From CAZBUK01 sp964495085 (lineage in GTDB: Bacteria; Bacteroidota; Ignavibacteria; T3Sed10-11): 6,694 nt of DNA. Location of the stretch: assembly GCA_964495085.1 (NCBI GenBank), contig CAZBUK010000141.1, positions 1-6,694 of the forward strand, in the 5' to 3' direction. Positions 1 through 5,127 of this stretch are shown here, piece after piece. Made by a program: the position numbers and the translations under genes. Numbering within the stretch: the stretch's first letter is position 1; each line of letters begins with the position of its first letter. The notes below the pieces were generated by a model. The model saw only the letters and a list, made by a program, of their open reading frames with translations. It was not told the DNA's origin and did no database searches.

Positions 1-26
1 ACAACTGAATCCTGCCGAACCGGACT

Positions 27-710
27 GTGAAAGTCAAACCGAATAAGGCGTACGCGGTGTTGACCGGGGATGTGGTCCGGTCATCCGGATTATCCGTGAG
101 CCAGCGGAAAAATCTTCGCGTACTTTTTCAAAAGATTTCGAAGCTGGTGCAAAAAGCCTTTCCTTCGGTGGTTCCCTCGGAGATCGATCTTTTCCGGGGC
201 GACAGCTGGCAGCTGCTGGTCGTCGAGCCTGATCAGGCTCTGCGAATCGGGCTCTACGTGAGAGCGGCGTTCAGAGCGGAATACGAAAGCGATTCCGTGG
301 ATATGCGGATCGCCATCGGTGTCGGAACCGTCGACTTTATCCACGGCGACCGGGTCTCCGAAGGGGACGGCGAGGCGTTCCGCAGGTCGGGCTCGCTTCT
401 TGAGAAAATGAAGAGAGGTACGAGGATTGCCATGTCGACGCAGGATGGAGAAACGGACGAACATTTTCGGATTATCCTCGGCCTGATCGATACGCTTGCC
501 GCCCGTTGGACCGCGAAACAGGCGATGGCGGTATCGGGCGCACTCAGGGGCTTGACGCAGGATAGAATCGCCCAGCTCGGGAAGCGCCCGGTGTCCCAGC
601 AGAACATCGCCAAACACCTCGCGGGCGCCGGATGGGGAGCTGTGGAGCCGGCGCTGGTATATGTCGAAGAAAGTATCAGACGGTTGGCCGTCGGAAGCAC
701 AAGCGCCTGA
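27..710 (+). CDS. SatD-family protein: cyclase-like N-terminal domain plus C-terminal helix-turn-helix
   Basis: This 227-residue protein matches the general pattern of the SatD family, named for the sat (secretion and acid tolerance) operon of Streptococcus mutans; its biochemical role is not known. The N-terminal part (about residues 8-145) begins with a short strand ending in TGD (Asp15). It then has FRGDSWQ (56-62, Asp59), a helix rich in Ala and Arg, RIAIGVG (94-100) and GDGEAFRRSG (113-122). The C-terminal part (about 174-215) reads as a helix-turn-helix (DRIAQLG, then VSQQNIAKHLAGAGW), so DNA binding is plausible. The GTG at 27 is the first start after an in-frame stop at 6-8 and places the conserved TGD near the N-terminus; no Shine-Dalgarno sequence is visible. 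The next gene, 85 bp downstream, encodes a DUF3307-type membrane protein, a pairing I recall as recurrent. Autoregulation through the inverted repeats at 737-787 is inference. Confidence 0.82.
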   Translation: MKVKPNKAYAVLTGDVVRSSGLSVSQRKNLRVLFQKISKLVQKAFPSVVPSEIDLFRGDSWQLLVVEPDQALRIGLYVRAAFRAEYESDSVDMRIAIGVGTVDFIHGDRVSEGDGEAFRRSGSLLEKMKRGTRIAMSTQDGETDEHFRIILGLIDTLAARWTAKQAMAVSGALRGLTQDRIAQLGKRPVSQQNIAKHLAGAGWGAVEPALVYVEESIRRLAVGSTSA

Positions 711-736
711 ATCCGTCGGATGATGCATGGTTCACA

Positions 737-758
737 ATACAACCTTTATAGGTTGTAT
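737..758. promoter_or_regulatory. Inverted repeat, putative operator 1
   Basis: Perfect inverted repeat with 8-base arms (ATACAACC at 737-744, GGTTGTAT at 751-758) around a 6-base A/T centre. It lies 27 bases after the SatD-family stop and upstream of the membrane gene. A near copy follows with its start 29 bases further on. Two similar dyads at a fixed spacing are typical of a binding site for a dimeric repressor. The short A/T centre and the duplication argue against a terminator. Confidence 0.6.
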
Positions 759-761
759 TTA

Positions 762-790
762 TTTATTACAACATTATAAGGTTGTATAAA
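762..790 (+). promoter_or_regulatory. Candidate promoter for the DUF3307-type gene
   Basis: The clearest -10 candidate is TATAAA at 785-790; 17 bases upstream is TTTATT (762-767), a weak match to a -35 box. Transcription from here would begin at or within a few bases of the ATG at 796, giving a leaderless or near-leaderless mRNA. This fits the absence of a Shine-Dalgarno sequence. The alternative -10, TATAAG at 775-780, would leave a leader of only about 9 bases. Both are embedded in the second inverted repeat. Confidence 0.35.
767..787. promoter_or_regulatory. Inverted repeat, putative operator 2
   Basis: Second copy of the dyad at 737-758: left arm TACAACA (767-773), centre TTATAA, right arm GGTTGTA (780-786). 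One arm base differs from copy 1. It overlaps both candidate -10 elements (TATAAG at 775-780, TATAAA at 785-790), so a bound protein would block transcription of the membrane gene. The SatD-family protein is the obvious candidate ligand because it has a helix-turn-helix, but this is untested. Confidence 0.58.
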
Positions 791-795
791 GCAGA

Positions 796-1566
796 ATGAT
801 CGAGCCGCAGCTCGCCGCAGCGATCTCGCTGGTCGCCGCTCATATTCTGGGTGATTTTCTACTCCAGACAAAATCCGATACCGAGCGGAAGGACGAGCCG
901 GCGATCGTGATAAAGCATGCCGCGACGGTTGCGTTTGTCAGCTATCTCGCCGCGGGTTTCTGGACTGCATGGTTCATCCCGGCATCTATATTTCTGAGCC
1001 ATGCACTGGCGGATCCCGTGAAATTCAAATTGAACCGATCCGAATCGGCCGGCCGAACGAAGCAAATCGTTCTTTTTCTGGCGGATCAGGCGGTACATCT
1101 TGCGGTCATCGGGTTTCTGGTATTCCTCATCGGGTTGGAATGGTTTTCGGGACGGATGTTCTGGACGGAACAGTTCGGGAACGGCTACCTCGATATGCTG
1201 ATCTGGGTAAGCGGCGCTATCCTGATAACGAGGGTCGGCGGAATGCTGATAGGAATGGCAGTCCGGCCGTATACCGACGAACTCGTTTCGAAGAGTATCG
1301 TAGACGGACCTCAGGGGCGCGGTTTCGCCGAAGGCGGAAAGGTGATCGGTTACCTGGAACGGTTTCTGATACTTATGTTCATTCTCTTTGAGTTTCCCGT
1401 CGGCATCGGATTTTTAATCGCCGCAAAATCGGTATTTCGTTTCGGGGAGGTGAGCGATCCGGGAAAGCGTATGGAAGCGGAATACATCATTATCGGAACG
1501 TTTATGAGTTTTTCATATGCGATTGCCGTCGGATACGGGGTCAGGTATGTCTTCTCGCTCGTGTAG
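796..1566 (+). CDS. DUF3307-type integral membrane protein
   Basis: 256-residue polytopic inner-membrane protein of unknown function. The N-terminal half carries the pattern I associate with DUF3307: HILGDFLLQ (16-24), a lone His41, then HALADPVK (69-76) and DQAVH (97-101). These conserved His, Asp and Lys residues lie at membrane edges. The C-terminal half continues with GGKVIGYLER (180-189), AAKSVFRF (199-206) and AEYIIIGTFMS (228-238), a tail often seen in longer members. Hydrophobic segments fall near 5-22, 40-70, 90-113, 132-155, 187-208 and 230-254. The ATG at 796 comes directly after the candidate promoter and leaves the conserved HxxxD motif near the N-terminus. It probably works with the SatD-family protein encoded upstream, but the substrate or signal is unknown. 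Confidence 0.8.
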   Translation: MIEPQLAAAISLVAAHILGDFLLQTKSDTERKDEPAIVIKHAATVAFVSYLAAGFWTAWFIPASIFLSHALADPVKFKLNRSESAGRTKQIVLFLADQAVHLAVIGFLVFLIGLEWFSGRMFWTEQFGNGYLDMLIWVSGAILITRVGGMLIGMAVRPYTDELVSKSIVDGPQGRGFAEGGKVIGYLERFLILMFILFEFPVGIGFLIAAKSVFRFGEVSDPGKRMEAEYIIIGTFMSFSYAIAVGYGVRYVFSLV

Positions 1567-1640
1567 AGAGCGGGCAAGGTGTTTTAATACGCGATTCTCC
1601 GCGGCAGGCGGATCCTGCACGTAGTTCAATATGTAGCATC

Positions 1641-1646
1641 GGGGGA
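1641..1646 (+). promoter_or_regulatory. Possible ribosome binding site of wecB
   Basis: GGGGGA lies 9 bases before the wecB ATG at 1656 and is the only purine-rich stretch near this start. The codon just before the ATG is an in-frame TGA (1653-1655), so no earlier start is possible in that frame. Confidence 0.4.
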
Positions 1647-1655
1647 TACATCTGA

Positions 1656-2777
1656 ATGAAAAAGAAAATCATCTCGGTTGTCGGCGCCCGTCCGAATTTT
1701 ATGAAGGTAGCGCCGCTGCATAAAGCGTTTCTGAAATACGGCGAGGCGCTCGAACATCTGATCTGTCATACGGGACAGCATTACGATGAAAAGATGTCGA
1801 AGGTATTTTTCGACGATCTCGAGCTGCCGAAGCCGCACTTCTACCTGGGTATCGGCTCGGGGTCGCATGCCGTGCAGACGGGCAAGGTTATGATCGAGTT
1901 CGAGCAGGTGCTGCTCGAGCAGCGGCCCGACCTGGTGATCGTAGTCGGCGATGTGAATTCGACGGTGGCCTGCAGTCTCGTCGCTGCGAAGCTGCACATT
2001 CCCGTCGCGCACGTGGAAGCCGGGTTGCGGAGTTTCGACCGAACGATGCCCGAGGAGATCAATCGTCTTCTGACCGATGCTATTGCCGAATTGCTGTTCG
2101 TAACGGAGCGGAGCGGAATCGAAAATCTGAAGCGGGAGGGAGTTCCGGATGAGAAGGTGTTTCTCGTCGGCAATGTGATGATCGACAGTCTGCTTTGTTA
2201 CTTACCCAAGGCCGCTTCCTCCGGGATTCTCTCCGATCTGGCTCAGCAGTTCGGTGCCGGATCGGTTGAACCGTACATCCTGGTTACGCTCCACCGTCCG
2301 AGCAACGTGGACGATGAGAAATTCCTGAGGAGGCTTATTCGAACCTTCAACGTCCTGGCAGAAAAATCAAATATCATATTTCCGGTGCATCCCCGCACCG
2401 ATACTCATCTAAAACGACTCAGCCTGAACGGCGACCTTGCCCGGAACGTTTATTTGACGGAACCGATCGGATATCTGGACTTCCTGCACCTGACGAAACA
2501 TGCCGTTCTCATCATAACCGACAGCGGAGGAATACAGGAGGAGAGTACCTACCTCGGCATCCAGTGTATCACCGTGAGAGACAATACGGAACGGCCGGTT
2601 ACCGTTGAAGTCGGCACGAACCAGCTCATCGGCACCGACCTGGCGAAGGTTGAGGAAGCCGCGCTGCGGGTGCTTGGCGGAGAGAAGAAAGCCGGAAAGA
2701 TCCCGGAACTCTGGGACGGGAGGGCTGCGGAACGGATCGCGGAAGTGGTGTACAGGAATTTATTAAAGACTACTTGA
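1656..2777 (+). CDS. wecB: UDP-N-acetylglucosamine 2-epimerase (non-hydrolysing)
   Basis: Cytoplasmic enzyme interconverting UDP-GlcNAc and UDP-ManNAc, the entry step for ManNAc-type sugars in surface polysaccharides. The 373 residues match the usual length (E. coli WecB is about 376) and form two Rossmann-like halves (GT-B fold). The N-terminus has GARPNFMKVAPL (10-21) and HTGQHYDE (38-45). By alignment to the E. coli active site, Asp99 (VVGDVNST), Glu121 (HVEAGLRS), Glu133 (MPEEINR) and His203 (TLHRPSN) are all present. UDP contacts are expected at HPRT (245-248), TDSGGIQEES (288-297) and RDNTERPVT (308-316). Nothing is missing, so the enzyme should be active. A decayed second copy of its 3' end lies at 3205-3432. 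The last residues (YRNLLKTT) lie beyond the duplicated part and may be an acquired tail. It stands 89 bp after the membrane gene and probably belongs functionally to the polysaccharide cluster downstream. Confidence 0.95.
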   Translation: MKKKIISVVGARPNFMKVAPLHKAFLKYGEALEHLICHTGQHYDEKMSKVFFDDLELPKPHFYLGIGSGSHAVQTGKVMIEFEQVLLEQRPDLVIVVGDVNSTVACSLVAAKLHIPVAHVEAGLRSFDRTMPEEINRLLTDAIAELLFVTERSGIENLKREGVPDEKVFLVGNVMIDSLLCYLPKAASSGILSDLAQQFGAGSVEPYILVTLHRPSNVDDEKFLRRLIRTFNVLAEKSNIIFPVHPRTDTHLKRLSLNGDLARNVYLTEPIGYLDFLHLTKHAVLIITDSGGIQEESTYLGIQCITVRDNTERPVTVEVGTNQLIGTDLAKVEEAALRVLGGEKKAGKIPELWDGRAAERIAEVVYRNLLKTT

Positions 2778-2925
2778 AAAATATACGATCGAGGGGCAAA
2801 GTATAAATATTGCCACAACCGAATCGCTCATCAAAATGAAAGAAAATACGATGAGAGATATAGATCGGCTCGATGTTCAGTTTCTCCGAAATAAACAGAG
2901 AGGGAAAGGTGAGCATGCCGATTAA
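2767..2925 (+). pseudogene. 3' remnant of a nucleotidyltransferase-like gene (toxin-antitoxin-type partner)
   Basis: An open frame without its 5' end runs from just after a stop at 2764-2766, inside the last codons of wecB, to TAA at 2923-2925. It reads as a convincing protein C-terminus: TIEGQSINIATTESLIKM, then KENTMRDIDRLDVQFLRNKQ. The layout (a strand and 'IAT/S' turn, LIxMK, TxR, DxxD, FLR) resembles the C-terminal end of MNT/AbiEii-type or DUF6036-like nucleotidyltransferases, often coded next to a small partner. That match is from memory. The nucleotide-binding core (GSxxxGxxxxxSDxD-type motif) is absent, so the gene is broken. Its stop overlaps the start of the following 64-codon gene by 11 bases, the overlap expected of an original two-gene operon. 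Confidence 0.5.
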
Positions 2926-3109
2926 AAAGTTTTCTTCGTTTGAGGAAGCGCGGCAGGATCTATGGGTATTCACACCGGATACGGAGTATTATAAAAGACT
3001 CAGAACTTTTTATAGATTTGTTGATAGGCTAACTAGACCGCATCATGTAAAAGGTATCTTTAAGTATCGTAATATTGAAGAGATGCAAAAACAGAAAGGT
3101 TCGGTGTAG
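2915..3109 (+). CDS. Small hypothetical protein, possible antitoxin-like partner
   Basis: A 64-residue protein without recognised enzymatic motifs. It starts MPIKKFSSFEEARQDLWVF and continues with PDTEYYKRLRTFYRFVDRL and a basic C-terminal part with FKYRNIEEM. The mix of aromatic, acidic and basic residues suggests a small soluble helical protein. I recall similar proteins (KFSSxEEAxxxLW... FKYRxIEEA) coded beside nucleotidyltransferase-like genes, which fits the remnant overlapping its start. The ATG at 2915 is preferred over an upstream ATG at 2873 because AAAGGTGA lies just before it and because it gives the MPIKKF start. The 14 codons between the two ATGs coincide with the remnant's own reading frame. 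If the partner was a toxin, this is an orphan antitoxin; that role is inferred from position only. Confidence 0.6.
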   Translation: MPIKKFSSFEEARQDLWVFTPDTEYYKRLRTFYRFVDRLTRPHHVKGIFKYRNIEEMQKQKGSV

Positions 3110-3204
3110 TGGTGGAATCCTTATCTATCGGAAGTGAAACGGTCTTCCCGTGAGTGAGTGAACCGGCAACTCGCGCTATAGCATAATTAGTCTGCTCATG
3201 AGGA

Positions 3205-3432
3205 AGAGAAATACGGGAGGAAAGCACCTACCTCGGATTACAGTTTACCACCGTAAGAAACAATACGAAACGTTTGGTTACCGTTGAAGTCGGCACGAAC
3301 CAGCTCATCGGCACCAACCGGGCGAAGGTCGAGGAAGCCGCGCTGCGGGTGCTCGGCGGAGAGAGGAAAGCCGGAACGATCCCGGAGCTCTGGGACGGGA
3401 GAGCTGCGGAGAGGATTGCGGAAGTGGTGTAA
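3205..3432 (+). pseudogene. wecB: Decayed duplicate of the wecB 3' end
   Basis: Bases 3208-3431 align without any insertion or deletion to 2529-2752 of intact wecB, at a constant offset of 679. The last ~153 bases differ at about 11 positions (roughly 93% identity by hand). The first ~70 differ at about 15 (roughly 79%). The frame is open and would read EESTYLGLQFTTVRN, then VEVGTNQLIGTN, then ELWDGRAAERIAEVV before TAA. It has no start codon and no N-terminal catalytic half: an in-frame TGA precedes it at 3199-3201. The substrate-binding RDNTERP has become RNNTKRL, which argues against function. It is probably a scar of duplication, gene replacement or cassette insertion next to wecB. Confidence 0.88.
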
Positions 3433-3478
3433 ACGCGACTTATACAATCCCCGAAACATTCGTGACCGTTTTCCGCCT

Positions 3479-3501
3479 GCACTCATGCAGAATATGAGTG
3501 C
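3479..3501. repeat. Perfect 8-bp inverted repeat
   Basis: GCACTCAT (3479-3486) and ATGAGTGC (3494-3501) are perfect reverse complements around a 7-base spacer. No T run follows, so it is not a typical intrinsic terminator. It could be a protein-binding site, or part of the boundary of the rearranged segment that ends at the wecB fragment about 45 bases upstream. Confidence 0.45.
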
Positions 3502-3536
3502 AAGAAACATGCGAATATAAAAACGGAGAACAAGAG

Positions 3537-3561
3537 AGGGACAGGCAGCAGAACCGTCCCT
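3537..3561. repeat. Bulged hairpin, REP-like
   Basis: AGGGAC (3537-3542) pairs with GTCCCT (3556-3561). After a single bulged A (3543), GG pairs with CC, leaving an 8-base loop. G-rich stems with one bulge and a GGGAC...GTCCC core resemble REP-type palindromes mobilised by Y1 (RAYT/IS200-like) transposases. Only one copy is in the window and no transposase is present, so this identity is tentative. Confidence 0.35.
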
Positions 3562-3579
3562 TATCGGGGCTGACTCCCT

Positions 3580-3603
3580 CGCGCAAGAGCCCGTCTCTGC
3601 GCG
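3580..3603 (+). terminator. Possible terminator or attenuator hairpin before the flippase gene
   Basis: CGCGC (3580-3584) and AGAG (3586-3589) pair with CTCT (3595-3598) and GCGCG (3599-3603), with one bulged A at 3585 and a 5-base loop. The stem is strong and is followed by the A/T-rich AATATATTTATT (3604-3615). That tail is not a clean T run, so intrinsic termination would be weak. It lies about 100 bases before the flippase start and could end transcription from the wecB side or act as a leader structure. Confidence 0.35.
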
Positions 3604-3700
3604 AATATATTTATTAAGGTCGATGAGGAAGAACGGCGACCGGTCGATTCGAGCAGAATGAGATTCTTCTCACCGACAATTTTTTTCCTGACCCGATTGC

Positions 3701-5125
3701 ATGCTTGCACGCCACAGTCTCGCTTATTTACTGGTACGCGGTCTTCCCGGGCTGGTAAATTTTCTCGCCCTGGCAATTTATACGCGCCTCGTCAGTCCGG
3801 AGGAATACGGGCACTATGCCCTCATCCTCGCGACAGTATCGTTGCTGAATTCTCTCATCTTTCAATGGCTTCGCCTCGGTCTGCTCAGATTTTTACCGGT
3901 CTACCAGCAGGAGAATCGGGAGGGAGCATTAACTTCCGTTCTTCTTACGGTCTTTCTCATCATCGCGCTCTGTACCGGCATACTAGCGACGGCGGTTTTT
4001 TTTATCTGGACGGACGGATTCTCGAGAGTGTTCATTATCCTCGGGACTCTATTGCTATGGTCGCAAGCATGGTTCGAGATCAGTCTGGAAATACCCAGAT
4101 CCAGACTTCAGCCGTTCCTCTATGGAAGAATATTTCTCACCAAGACCGTCGCGTCGGTACTGCTCAGCGCCACGCTCGCATATATGGGATACGGTGCGTA
4201 CGGACTTCTTTCCGGACTCATTGCGGGCGAATTGATTAGTATCGTTCTATTCACCCGGAAGGATTGGGGTTCGGCGAAGGTAAAGAAACCCGAAAAGCAA
4301 ATCGTCGCTACACTCCTGACGTATGGTCTTCCGCTGACGGTAAGCTTTATTTTAAATTTTGTAATTAACAGTTCAGACCGGATCATGATCACGTGGCTGC
4401 TGGACAGCGAAGCGACGGGATTGTATTCAGTCGGCTATGACCTGTCGAAACAAAGCCTATGGGTGTTAATGATATCCATCAACCTCGCCTCCTATCCTCT
4501 CGCGATCAAGGCGTTGGAGCAGAGAGGATTTCAGGCTGCACAGGAACAGCTTGCCCGTAACGCCGCATTGCTCGTGGGTATCACGCTTCCGACGGCGACC
4601 GGACTGGCAATTCTTGCACCGAACCTCGCAGGCGTTTTCCTCGGTGAATCATTTCAGACCGCTGCACCGATAATTATGCCCTGGATCGCATTCGGTGCTT
4701 TACTGGGGGGATTTACGAATTTTTATCTTGTGCAGTCATTCCAACTGGGCAAGAATACAAAAATGCAGATATGGCCGTTTGCCGCCGCCGCCATTTTGAA
4801 TCTGGTTTTGAATCTGCTGCTTTTACCTGTTTACGGCATCGTTGGTGCGGCGTACGCGACCGTTGCCGCATATTTTACGAATCTCATTCTCTGTTGGATA
4901 ATCGGGAAACGGATATTTCCTATGCCGATTCCTTATGCCGATATTCTGAAAATCATTATAGCTACCATACTGATGGTATTCCTACTTATATTTCTTACCG
5001 AATATGACGGCGTTCCCGGACTCGTCCTACAAATATTCGCAGGCGCGTTGATCTACGGTGCAGGAGCATTCCTTTTTAACGTCGCCGGCGTACGGTCTCA
5101 ACTTATCGCAGCTCTAAGAAAATAA
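3701..5125 (+). CDS. Wzx-type polysaccharide flippase (MOP superfamily)
   Basis: 474-residue polytopic inner-membrane protein predicted to move lipid-linked oligosaccharide units from the cytoplasmic to the periplasmic face. Length and roughly 14 hydrophobic segments fit Wzx/polysaccharide transporters. The N-terminus has the usual GLPGLVNFLALAIYTRLVSP then EEYGHYAL (14-41). The middle carries SSDRIMITWLLDSEATGLYS (224-243), the conserved start of the second half. The C-terminal half contains LGKNTKM (349-355) and a long LNLVLNLLLLPVYGIVGAAY (366-385) helix pair, both typical. The ATG at 3701 is the first start after an in-frame TGA at 3689-3691; no Shine-Dalgarno sequence is seen. It is the first gene of a packed cluster: the next gene starts 2 bases after its stop. 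The sugar unit transported cannot be read from the sequence. Confidence 0.9.
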   Translation: MLARHSLAYLLVRGLPGLVNFLALAIYTRLVSPEEYGHYALILATVSLLNSLIFQWLRLGLLRFLPVYQQENREGALTSVLLTVFLIIALCTGILATAVFFIWTDGFSRVFIILGTLLLWSQAWFEISLEIPRSRLQPFLYGRIFLTKTVASVLLSATLAYMGYGAYGLLSGLIAGELISIVLFTRKDWGSAKVKKPEKQIVATLLTYGLPLTVSFILNFVINSSDRIMITWLLDSEATGLYSVGYDLSKQSLWVLMISINLASYPLAIKALEQRGFQAAQEQLARNAALLVGITLPTATGLAILAPNLAGVFLGESFQTAAPIIMPWIAFGALLGGFTNFYLVQSFQLGKNTKMQIWPFAAAAILNLVLNLLLLPVYGIVGAAYATVAAYFTNLILCWIIGKRIFPMPIPYADILKIIIATILMVFLLIFLTEYDGVPGLVLQIFAGALIYGAGAFLFNVAGVRSQLIAALRK

Positions 5126-5127
5126 AA

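Larger units (their letters stand above)
3433..3700. other. Gene-free stretch between the wecB fragment and the flippase gene
   Basis: No convincing coding region is visible in about 268 bases. The stretch contains three hairpin-capable inverted repeats (3479-3501, 3537-3561, 3580-3603), listed separately. Near the flippase there is a perfect 10-base palindrome, CGACCGGTCG (3637-3646). TATAAA at 3516-3521 could be a -10 box, but no -35 match stands at the right distance. The promoter of the polysaccharide cluster probably lies here, but I cannot place it. Confidence 0.5.

Noticed and set aside
90..728. Long minus-strand open frame opposite the SatD-family gene
   Set aside because: It is a shadow of a G+C-rich coding strand, with low-complexity Arg/His/Pro-rich translation and no recognisable motif.
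737..787. Reading the paired inverted repeats as a CRISPR-like or terminator array
   Set aside because: There are only two units, the centres are A/T-rich, no spacer structure exists, and they sit on the promoter; an operator pair explains them better.
1598..1618. Two overlapping 5-bp stems (TCCGC:GCGGA and GCAGG:CCTGC) between the DUF3307-type gene and wecB, possible terminator or switch
   Set aside because: The stems are short and no T run follows; mutually exclusive 5-bp stems in G+C-rich DNA are common by chance.
3110..3204. Possible further gene fragment between the small gene and the wecB fragment
   Set aside because: All frames I read stop within a few dozen codons and show no recognisable motif; GCTATAGC at 3175-3182 is too short a palindrome to call.
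3739..3749. CGGTCTTCCCG at 3140-3150 repeated at 3739-3749
   Set aside because: An 11-base match with no extension on either side; the second copy is inside the conserved RGLPG codons of the flippase, so chance is the better explanation.
3658..4239. 193-codon plus-strand frame overlapping the flippase start
   Set aside because: It is an alternative frame over the strongly family-like flippase sequence and its translation has no domain-like pattern.
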